DNA of 64,000 nucleotides from JAJZNI01 sp035624785 (GCA_035624785.1 DASPQV010000047.1:62001-126000); one strand, 5' to 3'. Shown: positions 1-8,213, counted from the first letter of the stretch. The notes: generated by a model from the letters alone, not told the origin. Program-made: numbers and translations.

Positions 1-263
1 TCGCCATCATCCGGGCTCCGAGGTCTATGAGCCAGCCGGCGAGCACCCAGAAGGCTAAGAGCACGGCGGGTAGAGCGACGAAGAGGTAGGGGCTGGGCGG
101 CGGGAAAGATCGCGGAGCCAGCTCCGCGGCCAGCCAGTCGAAGCCGATCGAGACCGCCCCGGAACCCGCCACGATCGCCGCGGCCGCGGCAAGGCGGGGC
201 CGGGCGTTGATCGCAGCCAGGCTGCGGCGGGGGCGGACGATCACGCCGGCGGGGGTGGGCACG
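1..263 (-). CDS. Yip1-like membrane protein, N-terminal part (cut by window edge)
   Basis: Reading leftwards from a GTG at 263, an open frame of 87 codons runs off the left edge. It has a short basic N-terminus (RPRRSLAAINARPRL), a hydrophobic segment at residues 24-46 and a second at about 61-80. The Arg/Pro-rich lead into a helix pair, and the W-L-I-D-L-G end, resemble the start of Yip1-domain membrane proteins; the family call is inference from this partial sequence. A TATTAT hexamer on the minus strand (270-275) lies only 6 nt before the GTG, so the message may be leaderless. It is divergent from nadA and shares the palindromic box at 278-296. Confidence 0.55.
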
Positions 264-277
264 AGGCTATAATAAAT

Positions 278-296
278 AAGGTCAGGATGACCTAAA
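278..296. promoter_or_regulatory. DtxR/IdeR-like palindromic box between nadA and the divergent gene
   Basis: The 19-bp sequence TAAGGTCAGGATGACCTAA is a 6-bp inverted repeat (AGGTCA/TGACCT) with a 3-bp centre and TAA flanks. It agrees with the DtxR/IdeR consensus TTAGGTTAGSCTAACCTAA at about 15 of 19 positions. It lies just downstream of a TATAAT hexamer (269-274, plus strand) and just upstream of a TATTAT hexamer on the minus strand, so a bound repressor could block both divergent promoters. A metal-responsive regulator is inferred from the match; other palindrome-binding regulators are possible. Confidence 0.5.
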
Positions 297-354
297 CTCG
301 GGTGCCGCCTCCCGCGCCGGTCCAGGTGCGCGCGGAGGAGCCCACAGGAGAGCA

Positions 355-1335
355 ATGGCCGTCGCCGTAGCCAGCCCAGCCAGTGCCGCCAGCACGGACC
401 GATTGGTCCGCAGCATCGACAGCCTCCGGCGCACCCGCAACGCGGTCATCCTCGCCCACAACTATCAGCTTGACGAGGTCCAGGACGTCGCCGACTTCGT
501 CGGCGACTCGCTCAACCTCTCACGGCGGGCCGCGGCCACGGATGCCGACGTGATCGTCTTCTGCGGTGTCCACTTCATGGCCGAGACCGCGGCCATCCTG
601 TCGCCGGCGAAGACGGTGCTGCTGCCGGACCTGGAGGCCGGGTGCTCGCTGGCCGAGACCATCACCGCCGACCAGCTCCGGGCCTGGAAGGCTGAGCATC
701 CGGGGGCGGTGGTCGTCTCCTACGTGAACACCTCCGCCGAGGTCAAGGCGGAGTCCGACTACTGCTGCACCTCCGGCAACGCCGAGGCGGTGATCCGCGC
801 CATCCCCGAGGGCCGCGAGATCCTCTTCTGCCCCGACATGTTCCTGGGAGCCCACCTGGAGCGGGTCACCGGCCGGCGGATGCACGTCTGGATGGGGGAG
901 TGCCACGTCCACGCCGGGATCAGCCCCCAGGACCTGGCCGCCGCCCGCCGGAACCATCCGGATGCCGAGCTGCTGGTCCATCCGGAGTGCGGCTGCACCT
1001 CGTCGACCGTGTACCGTCTCGGCCGCGGCGACCTCCCGGGGGGTGGTTGCGTGGTGGCGTCGACCGAGGGGATGGTGCGCCGCGCCGCCGAGTCTCCCGC
1101 CGACACCTTCATCGTCGCCACCGAGGTGGGCATCCTCCATCGCCTGCGGCTGCTCGCGCCTGGCAAGCGATTCCTGGCCGCGTCGGAGCACGCCGTCTGC
1201 CCGTACATGAAGCGGATCACCCTGGACAAGGTGGCGACCGCGCTGGAGCGGATGGCACCGGTGGTCACCGTTGCCGAGGACGTCGCGGCGCGGGCCCGGC
1301 TGGCGCTGGAACGGATGGTGGCGATCACCGGCTGA
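355..1335 (+). CDS. nadA: Quinolinate synthase NadA
   Basis: NadA condenses iminoaspartate (from aspartate oxidation) with dihydroxyacetone phosphate to make quinolinate, the first committed precursor of NAD, using a [4Fe-4S] cluster. The 326-residue protein has the family landmarks: ILAHNYQ near residue 32, FCGVHFMAETA at about 69, a GECHVH motif at about 181, HPECGC near 209 and VCPYMK near 281. C70, C183 and C282 are the probable cluster ligands. The ATG is preceded by a good ribosome site (AGGAGAG). No nadB or nadC lies in the window. The DtxR/IdeR-like box about 60 nt upstream would suit an iron-sulfur enzyme, but regulation is inferred. Confidence 0.95.
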   Translation: MAVAVASPASAASTDRLVRSIDSLRRTRNAVILAHNYQLDEVQDVADFVGDSLNLSRRAAATDADVIVFCGVHFMAETAAILSPAKTVLLPDLEAGCSLAETITADQLRAWKAEHPGAVVVSYVNTSAEVKAESDYCCTSGNAEAVIRAIPEGREILFCPDMFLGAHLERVTGRRMHVWMGECHVHAGISPQDLAAARRNHPDAELLVHPECGCTSSTVYRLGRGDLPGGGCVVASTEGMVRRAAESPADTFIVATEVGILHRLRLLAPGKRFLAASEHAVCPYMKRITLDKVATALERMAPVVTVAEDVAARARLALERMVAITG

Positions 1336-1406
1336 GGTGGCGGAGTCCCCGGCAGAGCCGGCCCGGCCGCTCCCGGGTCGCTGCTCGCGGTTCCTAGAAT
1401 CCGCGG

Positions 1407-2324
1407 ATGCAGGTCTCGCTGCTCAGCGACCCGCGTGAATTCGCCAGCGTCTGCGCTGCCTGGCTGGCGGCCGACCCCTGCGGCACCAGCGCCATCTCGA
1501 TCCCTCTGGACGGCGTCCTTCGAGGACTGCGGCCGCAGGGCTCGGATACCCGTTGGGTGGTGGCCGCGCAGGGGGCCCAGGTGCTGGGAGGCGCCCTCTA
1601 CGCCTCCCCGGTCCAGCTCTTCCTGCCGCGCCTGCCGGCCGGCGTCGCCGCCCAGATCGCCGGCCGCCTCCTGGACACCCGGCGGCCGGTCCTGGGGGTC
1701 CACGGCGAGAGGCTCGCGGCTCGCGAGTTCGCCCGCGCGTGGAGCGCGCGGAGCGGCGGGACCTCGCGCCTCACCATGGCCCTCCGGCTGTACCGGCTCA
1801 GCCGGCTGAGAGTCGGCCCCAGCGTGTCGGGTGCGGCCAGGATCGCGGACGGGGAGGAGCGCGAGGTCGTGACCCGCTGGCTGCGGGAGTTCCACGCCGA
1901 GGCGACTCCGGACCAGCGGCACGAGCCGGTCGACGATGCGGCGGAGCGCCGTCTGCGGGCGCGCCAGCTCTGGCTCTGGTGGGACGGCGGCGAGCCGGTG
2001 TCCCTGGCCGGGCGGAGTGCTCTGGTGTCACTGGCCGGGCACGGCGCTCCGAGCACCGGCCTGGCCCGGATCGGTCCCGTCTACACGCCCCCCGAGCATC
2101 GCCGCCATGGCTACGGAGCGGCGGTCACCGCGGCGGCGACCGGGGCGGCCCTCGACGATGGCGCCAGCGCCGTCGTGCTCTACGCGGACCTCGCCAACCC
2201 CACGTCCAACTCCATCTACCCGGCGATCGGATACGTGCGCGACCACGATGCCGAGGAACGCCGGCTGCTCCCGGCGGCCCCTGGCGCCGAGGATCCGGGC
2301 CTTGCCGAGCTGAGACCCCGGTGA
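1407..2324 (+). CDS. GNAT-family N-acetyltransferase
   Basis: A 305-residue protein with a C-terminal GNAT fold. GPVYTPPEHRRHGYGAAVT (about residues 213-232) is the acetyl-CoA pyrophosphate loop (R-x-x-G-x-G/A), followed by ADLANPTSNSIYPAIGY, the usual N-S-x-Y end. The N-terminal 140 residues form a separate domain, as in two-domain GNATs of high-GC bacteria. The substrate cannot be told. A TAGAAT hexamer (1395-1400) lies 6 nt before the ATG and no ribosome site is visible, suggesting a leaderless transcript separate from nadA. Confidence 0.85.
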   Translation: MQVSLLSDPREFASVCAAWLAADPCGTSAISIPLDGVLRGLRPQGSDTRWVVAAQGAQVLGGALYASPVQLFLPRLPAGVAAQIAGRLLDTRRPVLGVHGERLAAREFARAWSARSGGTSRLTMALRLYRLSRLRVGPSVSGAARIADGEEREVVTRWLREFHAEATPDQRHEPVDDAAERRLRARQLWLWWDGGEPVSLAGRSALVSLAGHGAPSTGLARIGPVYTPPEHRRHGYGAAVTAAATGAALDDGASAVVLYADLANPTSNSIYPAIGYVRDHDAEERRLLPAAPGAEDPGLAELRPR

Positions 2325-2333
2325 GCCGTCGGT

Positions 2334-2816
2334 CTAGGCAAGCTCCATCCCGAACCGGCTCATCAGGGCGCGCTCCTCGTCCAGCGAGGGAGGGCGATCC
2401 CGGCCCCAGAGCTCATCCATCGCGGCGAAGTAGGCGTCCATGGCCGGGGCATGGAAGACCAGCAGGCGCGCCTCACGGTCTGAGCCGTTGCCGAAGGTGT
2501 GCAGGGTCCCTCGCGGTACGAGCAGGAACTGCTCCGTCCCCAGGGTGCATTCCTGGTCCCCGATGCGGACCGAGACCGAGCCCTCCAGCCCGAAGTAACC
2601 CTCGGAGCAGTTGGTGTGCCGGTGGACCGGAGGCCGTCTCCCGCCCGGCGGCAGGGTCCGCTCCATCAGTGAGAGGTCCCCCGCGTCCTGGCCCGCCAGG
2701 GCTTTGAACAGCATCACGCTCCCGCGCGCCACGTAGCGGCGGACGGCCTCGCCCCGTCCCAGCACCTCGGCCATCGACGCATCCACCTCCAGCCGCGCAC
2801 CGACTGCCGACGTCAT
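2334..2816 (-). CDS. Single-domain cupin protein
   Basis: A 160-residue small beta-barrel protein. The first cupin motif supplies H65, H67 and E72 (PPVHRHTNCSE) and the second contains H106 (PRGTLHTFGN), so all four usual metal ligands are present. A helical C-terminal tail of about 40 residues follows. Such proteins are dioxygenases, isomerases or small-molecule sensors; the substrate is unknown. It is convergent with the preceding GNAT gene, with 9 nt between the stop codons. Confidence 0.8.
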   Translation of the reverse strand: MTSAVGARLEVDASMAEVLGRGEAVRRYVARGSVMLFKALAGQDAGDLSLMERTLPPGGRRPPVHRHTNCSEGYFGLEGSVSVRIGDQECTLGTEQFLLVPRGTLHTFGNGSDREARLLVFHAPAMDAYFAAMDELWGRDRPPSLDEERALMSRFGMELA

Positions 2817-2886
2817 ATCACGACGGCGGCGCTACCGCCGTCTCCGGCACGCCAGCCCCGCCCGTGGGGCTGCGCAGCGTGGAGAC

Positions 2887-2910
2887 GGGGCGCCGGTTGC
2901 CCGGCGCCCC
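2887..2910 (-). terminator. Strong hairpin after the sedolisin gene
   Basis: A perfect 10-bp stem, GGGGCGCCGG/CCGGCGCCCC, with a TTGC loop begins 24 nt past the sedolisin stop codon. There is no U-tract, so it may act as an RNA 3'-end stabiliser or a Rho-independent terminator of the GC-rich, U-poor kind. Confidence 0.6.
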
Positions 2911-2934
2911 GTCGAAGGTCCTATCGCGGCTGGA

Positions 2935-5004
2935 TCAGAACTTGGCGATGGTGTTGACGAAGCTCGAGCTGACTGAGCCCAGCCCCGTTATGGCATCGAA
3001 GCCTGGAGCCGTGGTGAGGGTGACGTTGCGGGTGGCACAGTTGCCGGTGCCGTCGCAGTACGTCTCCGGTCCCTCGTAGGTGATCACCCGGAGGCTGACG
3101 ACGTAGCCGTTCCCGGCATTGATGGTGTTGGCGTAGTCCACCCGGATCACCGCCGTGGCGTTGGGGTTGACCGGCGGCACGATGTCCCGGAACGCCCCCG
3201 GATGCTCGGTGTACGCCTGGTACAGGGTGGGGTTCAGGAAGCCCTCGGAAACCCCGGCGACCTCATCGGTGTCGGCGATGACGCCGGCGAGGAGCGGCGA
3301 AGCGAGGCTCGTGCCGCCTTCCTTGAACTGGCTGTAGTGGACGCCGGTCGGGAAGGTCTGGGTGAGGCCGATCAGCATCCCGGTCTGGGCGTCGGCGTCC
3401 ATCGAGATGTCCGGCTCGACGCGGAGCGGGACCGGCCCGAAGAGCGCCTGGTTGCGGAGCGCCAGGGCGGGCGGCACCACCCCGGCCTGGTAGTAGGGCT
3501 GGGTGTAGTAGTAGCTGGTGCCCCCGCCGCCGCCCACCTGGTAGGCGAGCGCGCCGGCCGGGCTCGTCGCCGACCCGCAGTTGGTCGTGGTCGAAGCGCA
3601 GAGGACCTGACGCCCAGTCGACCAGCCGTACTCGGCCGAACGGGTATCGCTCTTGCTGACCTCGAGCGAGGTCCCCCCCACCGCCGTGATGAACGGGCTG
3701 GATGCCGGGTAGTCGGGTGCGGCGATCCCCGAGACGGCGAAGTTGTCACCGAAGTCGCCGCTCGAGAACAGGACGCTCACCCCGGTGGCATCGGCGACCA
3801 GGAAGGTGTCGTCGAAGGCGGTCTTGGTGGCGGCGTCGGTCAGCAGGTCCCCGAGGGTGTCACCCCAGGAGTCGCTGACCACCGAAGCGCCGCTCATGAT
3901 CGCGGTCTGGAGCGCCGCCAGCAGGTTGTTGTCGAAGCAATCCTGTGCCCCCACGAAGATGATGTGAGCTCCCGGCGCCATGGAGTGAGAGGACTCGACG
4001 TCGAGGGCCTGCTCGGCGAACCAGCCGCTGCCTCCGCAGACCGCCTCCTGGTCGACGCTGGCGGGCGGCATGTCGGTGAACTGGCTGGACTTCAGCGGGT
4101 TCGCCGGATCGTTGCTGAAGAAGTACTTCTGGGCGTCGGAGAGGATGGTCGGCGAGTCGTAGGCGTCGACGATCGCGATCGCCACGCCGCTGCCGTTGTC
4201 GCTGTTCGAGACCGCGCTCAGCCCGTACGCGCCGCGCAGCTGGGCGGGCGTGTAGCCGCAGATGTCATACGGAAGGGGGCTGGTGTATGGCGCGTAGAGC
4301 GATCCGCTGTCGGTGGTGTCCTTCAGCTGCCCCCAGTAGGCGGAGCAGGGCTGGGGATTGCGGAAGCCGGCCGGCGGAGCGGGCTCCTGCCCAGGGGTCG
4401 CCGACGCCTGCCCACCGGGGTTGTCGGCGAGGTCCGGGGTCGCGAAGTACTGGTTGATCCCCACGGTCCCGCTCACCACCCCCGAGAGGCTCGAGGGGAT
4501 GGACAGCGCCCCGGCCGCCATCTGCACCGTCTCGCCGTTCAGCAGGTAGTAGCCCAGAGTGGTCGAGAAGGCAGCCTCCACCTGCTGCGCCGTGCCGGTG
4601 GCGGGAACGAAGAGGCGGGTGCTGGGCACCGTCCCGAGGGTGAACCCCTGACTGGTCAACCAGGCCTCGGCGGCGTTGACCTCGGCCTGGGTCGGCGCGT
4701 ATTGGACCACCCATTGCGCGTCCGTGAGGTAGTGGTGGTACAGCGCGGACCCCGGGGTCGAGACCTCCTGGGCGATGGTGGCGGCACCGCTGGGGTTGGT
4801 GAGTGCCAGGACGAGATCGAAGCTCACCGTGCTGCTCGCGGCGACCGCGCCCTCGGGGTGGGTCAGCGCGGCGGGCGGCGGTGCCGTCCCGGCCAGCTGT
4901 GTCTGGGATGGCGAGGCCGCCGTGGCACCGACGGCTGTCCCGGCGATCGCGGATGCGGCGAGCACCGTCGAGCCCAGGGCGGCCAGCGATCGAACGAACT
5001 TCAT
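2935..5004 (-). CDS. Secreted sedolisin (peptidase S53) with activation propeptide
   Basis: Sedolisins are serine-carboxyl endopeptidases, usually active at acid pH outside the cell. The 689-residue frame begins at ATG 5004 behind GGAGGG. Residues 1-30 look like a Sec signal peptide (K-F-V-R-S then a hydrophobic core, cut near ATAA-SPS). Residues about 55-190 match the pro-kumamolisin propeptide. The Ser-Glu-Asp triad is visible: E331 and D335 in EQALDVE, and S566 in EGGTSLASP. AFRDI and GFDAITGLG near the C-terminus match the Ca2+-binding loop. In-frame sequence upstream of 5004 lacks signal-peptide character. The gene is monocistronic, with its own promoter and downstream hairpin. Confidence 0.93.
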   Translation of the reverse strand: MKFVRSLAALGSTVLAASAIAGTAVGATAASPSQTQLAGTAPPPAALTHPEGAVAASSTVSFDLVLALTNPSGAATIAQEVSTPGSALYHHYLTDAQWVVQYAPTQAEVNAAEAWLTSQGFTLGTVPSTRLFVPATGTAQQVEAAFSTTLGYYLLNGETVQMAAGALSIPSSLSGVVSGTVGINQYFATPDLADNPGGQASATPGQEPAPPAGFRNPQPCSAYWGQLKDTTDSGSLYAPYTSPLPYDICGYTPAQLRGAYGLSAVSNSDNGSGVAIAIVDAYDSPTILSDAQKYFFSNDPANPLKSSQFTDMPPASVDQEAVCGGSGWFAEQALDVESSHSMAPGAHIIFVGAQDCFDNNLLAALQTAIMSGASVVSDSWGDTLGDLLTDAATKTAFDDTFLVADATGVSVLFSSGDFGDNFAVSGIAAPDYPASSPFITAVGGTSLEVSKSDTRSAEYGWSTGRQVLCASTTTNCGSATSPAGALAYQVGGGGGTSYYYTQPYYQAGVVPPALALRNQALFGPVPLRVEPDISMDADAQTGMLIGLTQTFPTGVHYSQFKEGGTSLASPLLAGVIADTDEVAGVSEGFLNPTLYQAYTEHPGAFRDIVPPVNPNATAVIRVDYANTINAGNGYVVSLRVITYEGPETYCDGTGNCATRNVTLTTAPGFDAITGLGSVSSSFVNTIAKF

Positions 5005-5358
5005 GACGTCACCCTCCACGGCGCCGGCCCGGCGCCGCAACCCGTCCGACAAGAGATCGGTCGATGACGGTCGGCGACGCTCGGTCGTCCGGCATGCGGC
5101 TGCCGTCGCAGGTTGCACCCGGCCCCCAAAGGCGGTCGCCGACGAGGCGCGGAACGCAGATGACGGTGCTCTCTCTGATCCTCCTCCTGACGGTGGACCG
5201 CAAGCGGCAGCCGGGTGCGGGCTCAGCGGGAGTATGCCATCGCCGGGAACCCTGATCAAGCGCCCCACAGGTCTGGCGACGTTCCCGTCGATTCCCGCCT
5301 TGTCTGACCGGAGCGATCCCTGGGGCCACCGGGCCCGGAGGCAGATCCCTCCACGCCG
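5005..5358. other. Non-coding leader/intergenic region between sedolisin and SRPBCC genes
   Basis: No convincing gene is seen here on either strand. It holds the sedolisin promoter and a GC-rich leader of about 220 nt. No riboswitch fold was recognised. Confidence 0.5.
5231..5259 (-). promoter_or_regulatory. Probable sigma-70-type promoter for the sedolisin gene
   Basis: On the minus strand TTGATC (5259-5254), a 17-bp spacer and CATACT (5236-5231) fit a housekeeping promoter. It implies a leader of about 220 nt before ATG 5004. Confidence 0.5.
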
Positions 5359-5811
5359 TCATCCTCCGATGGCGGCGGCGATGGCCCGCTCCCAGCCGGC
5401 CAGCATGGCCGGGTATCCCGCTGCGAACGCCGCCAGCCCGGGCCGGTCCTCGGGGACCAGCGAGGTCATGTCCCAGGTCACCGTCACCGTGGTCGCCACC
5501 CCATCGGCGGCGGCGGCGCAGTCGATGGCCAGGGTGCCGGCGCGCTCACCCTGCCGGATCGATGCGTAGCTGATCCCCTTGCCCAACTCGCTGCGCATGA
5601 CCACCCAGACGGTGATCTGGCCGCCGTGAGCGCTGGTGAACACCGAGCCCGGCTCGCCGTCCTCCTCGGACCCGGCGGGGAAGCCCGGATCCCAGCCCTC
5701 GACCCAGCGGCGCTCCCCGGTCGCGGTGAAGAGCTGCAGCGTCTCCGCGGGCGGCAGCCCGACGCTCAGGGTCCCAGTCAGTCGCACGCGCGCAGGCTCG
5801 ATCACGTCCAT
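5359..5811 (-). CDS. SRPBCC/START-like domain protein
   Basis: A 150-residue protein with the layout of the SRPBCC ligand-binding fold: an N-terminal strand (ARVRLTGTLSV), the helix PPAETLQLFTATGERRW, WDPGFPAG, and a long C-terminal helix ending GWERAIAAAIG. Members bind hydrophobic ligands or act as polyketide-cyclase-like or stress proteins; the ligand is unknown. GAGGAG directly abuts ATG 5811, so GTG 5805, 6 nt past that site, is an equally likely start. It is divergent from a MarR-type regulator, a common arrangement when the regulator controls the SRPBCC gene. Confidence 0.75.
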   Translation of the reverse strand: MDVIEPARVRLTGTLSVGLPPAETLQLFTATGERRWVEGWDPGFPAGSEEDGEPGSVFTSAHGGQITVWVVMRSELGKGISYASIRQGERAGTLAIDCAAAADGVATTVTVTWDMTSLVPEDRPGLAAFAAGYPAMLAGWERAIAAAIGG

Positions 5812-5930
5812 CTCCTCGCTGGTGGAGCCCTCTGGGCCACCGGCTCTATGGCCGATCCGCCTCGCCGGGCTCGCCGAATATTTCGTAACCGTACTACTTG
5901 GCCGCGGTCCACGTCAAGCGGATCCGTTGA

Positions 5931-5947
5931 TTACGTTTCCGTAGTAA
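5931..5947. promoter_or_regulatory. Inverted repeat, candidate MarR operator
   Basis: TACG-TTTC-CGTA (5932-5943) sits inside a longer TTAC...GTAA palindrome (5931-5947) in the AT-richer gap between the divergent SRPBCC and MarR genes. A related cluster of CGTA half-sites lies at 5884-5894. Autoregulation by the adjacent MarR protein is inferred. Confidence 0.45.
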
Positions 5948-5962
5948 CCTGAGCCGTGCCCG

Positions 5963-6481
5963 ATGCCCCGGACCTCCGCTTCGACGCCGCGGCGTTCCGC
6001 TCCCCGCCGCCGGCCCGACCGGCCCGAGGGGAACGGAGGCAGCCTGGTGCTGGCCCTGCAGCGGGCCACCCACGGGGTCGGCCTGCGCCTGGAGGCCCAG
6101 CTGGTGCCGCTCCGCCTCTCCCAGGCGGAGGCCCATGTCCTGGCCCTGCTCGGGGATGGCCAGGGTCACGCGGTCGGCGAGCTGCAGCAGGGGCTGCTCC
6201 ACCATCCCTCAACTCTGAGCGGCATCCTCGATCGCCTCGAGGAGCGGCGCCTGGTGACCCGCCGGCTCAACCAGGCTGACCGGCGCTCCCTGCTGGTTTC
6301 GCTGACTCGCGCCGGCCGGGCCGCAGCGGCCATCGTGCTGGAGGCCATGTCCGGGTTGGAAGCTGGCGCGCTGCGGACGGCGACTGCGGACCAGACCGCC
6401 GGCTTCCGGGCCGTCGTGGAGCTGCTCCTGGCTGAGCCGGAGGGCTCAACCGCACCGGCCCGGAAGCGGCTTCCCGGTTGA
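5963..6481 (+). CDS. MarR-family transcriptional regulator
   Basis: A 172-residue winged-helix protein. Residues about 45-135 read as a MarR domain: RLSQAEAHVLALLGD, the recognition region HHPSTLSGILDRLEERRLVTR, and the wing DRRSLLVSLTRAG. The first 28 residues are Arg/Pro-rich and may be a tail or a sign that the true start is further in. It probably represses or activates the divergent SRPBCC gene through the inverted repeat just upstream. The inducer is unknown. Confidence 0.87.
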   Translation: MPRTSASTPRRSAPRRRPDRPEGNGGSLVLALQRATHGVGLRLEAQLVPLRLSQAEAHVLALLGDGQGHAVGELQQGLLHHPSTLSGILDRLEERRLVTRRLNQADRRSLLVSLTRAGRAAAAIVLEAMSGLEAGALRTATADQTAGFRAVVELLLAEPEGSTAPARKRLPG

Positions 6482-6500
6482 CCAGCCTCGGCGGCGCCCC

Positions 6501-6728
6501 TCAGGCCGCTGGGTCGAGGGCCTCCAGCTCATCGTCCGGGTCCGCTCCGCAGCCTGGCGGACAAGCTCCGGCTGGGGTCGCAGGACGCTTGACGGGCCGG
6601 CGCATCCACCGCCCGAGGAGGTGGGCGAATGCCGCCAGCTCGCCGAGGGCGGCGTCGGCCTCGCGAATCTCGGCGGCGCCCCGGAGACGTTCCGCCTGGA
6701 AGAGTTGATACGACGCGTACGGGCTCAC
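6501..6728 (-). CDS. Small hypothetical protein coupled to the MFS gene
   Basis: A 75-residue frame starts at GTG 6728, overlapping the MFS stop codon by 3 nt, with GGAGG 7-11 nt before it inside the MFS gene. The first 42 residues (SPYASYQLFQAERLRGAAE and on) look like an amphipathic helix rich in Arg, Glu and Ala, then a Pro/Cys tail. The coupled start and ribosome site argue for real translation. No function is recognised; short proteins of this kind often trail transporter genes in high-GC bacteria. Confidence 0.55.
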   Translation of the reverse strand: MSPYASYQLFQAERLRGAAEIREADAALGELAAFAHLLGRWMRRPVKRPATPAGACPPGCGADPDDELEALDPAA

Positions 6729-8113
6729 CTGATGGCCTCCTTCCCTTTTCCGTGCCCGGCGGATGTTGCCGGGCGGCTGCTGGACCCGAGATCCCCCGGA
6801 GATGTCCTGGCCGGTGCGGTTCGCCCGAGCCGGAGCCGCGTGCGGCGAGCCGGAGTGGACCGCGCGGCCGCGCCGGCCGCCTCGCCCCGGTCCCCCAGCG
6901 AGCGCCAGCCCAGGCAAGCCGCCACCAGGAGCGCGGCCCCGGCCAGACCGAAGCCGGCCCGGGGAGCGACCTGGGCCGTGTAGCCCACCGCGGGGCTGGT
7001 CACCGGCTGGCTGCCGGGCAGCGCCATCACCCAGATGCCCATGACCCGGCCCCGCATTCCGGGCGCGGCGCGCAGCTGGGCCAGGGTGTTGGCGCGGGCG
7101 ATGAACCAGATGGAGAGGCAGCCGGTCACCGCAAGACCGGCGAAGGCCATGGCCACGGCCGGCGCCGTGGCGGTGGCCAGGATGGCGACGGCGGTGAGCA
7201 GGGCCAGCAGGCGAACCGTGCGGCCCGCCGGCATCGACCTCCCGGCGCCGGCGGCCAGGGCGCCGGCGACCCCGCCAGCGCCGAAGGTCGCCATCATCAG
7301 CCCGTACCCGGCTCCGTCCAGGTGGAATGTCCGGGTGGCCAGCAGGGGCAGCGCGACCCCGAGGTTGAAGAGCATCCCCGAGACCGCCGCCATCAGCAGG
7401 CAGTAGCGGAGAGCGGGTGTCCTCCACGCGTAGGCGAGCCCGGCTCGGATGCTGCCCCGCGCCCGGCGCCGGGCGTCGGGCTCCGCGGGGGAGGGTCTCG
7501 ACGCCAGCCGCCGGTGGTGGTGGATCAGGACGACGAGGGTCGGAACATACGAGACGGCGTTGGCGACGAAGCAGGCGGGGATGCCAGCGGCCCCGAGCAG
7601 GATCCCGCCCACGCCCGGGCCGGCGACCCGGGATAGGTTGATCACCACCTCGTTGAGGCTGACCGCGCTGGCCAGCCGCTCACGGCCCACCAGGTCGAGC
7701 ACGTAGACCTGCCGGGCGGCGCCGTCGGGGGCGGAGACGCACCCGGTCGCGAAGGCCAGGACAAACAGCATCCAGACCCTCACCGCCCCGGTGAACGTCA
7801 GCGCGGCCAGGATGCCGGCCAGGAGGATGAAGAGGGACTGGGTCGCGATCAGGAGCCTGCGCCGGTCGACCCGGTCGACCAGCGCCCCGGCGGCCGGGCC
7901 CCCGAGAAGAAGCGGGAGCATTGCGGACGAGCCGAGCAGCCCCAGCTCCAGCCCGCTCCCGGTCAGCTTCAGCACCAGCCAGGACTGGGCGACCACCTGG
8001 GTCATGCTCCCCGAGACCGACAGGACCTGGCTCACGAACCAGGAGCGGAAGGCCGGTGTACGCAGCGATCCCAGAGCGGATCCGAGGTTCGGGCGGGAAA
8101 CCATGAATATCAT
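6725..8113 (-). CDS. MFS exporter of the EntS-like (MFS_3) type
   Basis: A polytopic protein of about 460 residues with twelve predicted helices. After the first helices comes ALVDRVDRRRLLIATQ, the loop 2-3 signature (D-R-x-x-R-R), and a homologous repeat starts near AGLAYAWRTPALRYC. The family exports drugs, siderophores or other small molecules by proton antiport; the substrate is unknown. ATG 8113 or 8104 is the likely start; upstream codons lie in promoter DNA. It is divergent from a ROK-type regulator, which likely controls it, and is followed by a translationally coupled small gene. Confidence 0.88.
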   Translation of the reverse strand: MIFMVSRPNLGSALGSLRTPAFRSWFVSQVLSVSGSMTQVVAQSWLVLKLTGSGLELGLLGSSAMLPLLLGGPAAGALVDRVDRRRLLIATQSLFILLAGILAALTFTGAVRVWMLFVLAFATGCVSAPDGAARQVYVLDLVGRERLASAVSLNEVVINLSRVAGPGVGGILLGAAGIPACFVANAVSYVPTLVVLIHHHRRLASRPSPAEPDARRRARGSIRAGLAYAWRTPALRYCLLMAAVSGMLFNLGVALPLLATRTFHLDGAGYGLMMATFGAGGVAGALAAGAGRSMPAGRTVRLLALLTAVAILATATAPAVAMAFAGLAVTGCLSIWFIARANTLAQLRAAPGMRGRVMGIWVMALPGSQPVTSPAVGYTAQVAPRAGFGLAGAALLVAACLGWRSLGDRGEAAGAAARSTPARRTRLRLGRTAPARTSPGDLGSSSRPATSAGHGKGKEAIR

Positions 8114-8114
8114 C

Positions 8115-8213
8115 TGATCCGAACAAATCGAGCTGGCCTTGTCAGACCATGCGAAGTGTAACACACGATCCGGCAGGTAGTAATTTGACTGATCGGATAA
8201 AAACTGCTACAGT
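8115..8213. promoter_or_regulatory. Back-to-back promoters and paired operator motifs between MFS and ROK genes
   Basis: Plus strand: TTGACT (8185-8190), 17 bp, TACAGT (8208-8213), then GTG 8221 after 7 nt. Minus strand: TTACTA (8183-8178), 17 bp, TACACT (8160-8155), giving an MFS leader of about 35 nt. Two related 11-mers fit a repressor site: TGATCGGATAA at 8190-8200, inside the ROK promoter spacer, and TGTTCGGATCA on the minus strand at 8115-8125, next to the MFS start. They agree at 9 of 11 positions. Confidence 0.55.

Noticed and set aside
2230..2340. Terminator between the GNAT and cupin genes
   Set aside because: Stop codons are 9 nt apart and no stable hairpin was found in the gap.
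5005..5268. Upstream in-frame extension of the sedolisin to 5268
   Set aside because: The extension is Arg/Pro-rich, covers the predicted promoter, and ATG 5004 opens a textbook signal peptide behind GGAGGG.
6729..7427. Long frame upstream of the small gene at 6501
   Set aside because: It is a shadow of the MFS gene in another frame; only the part after the GTG at 6728 is credible.
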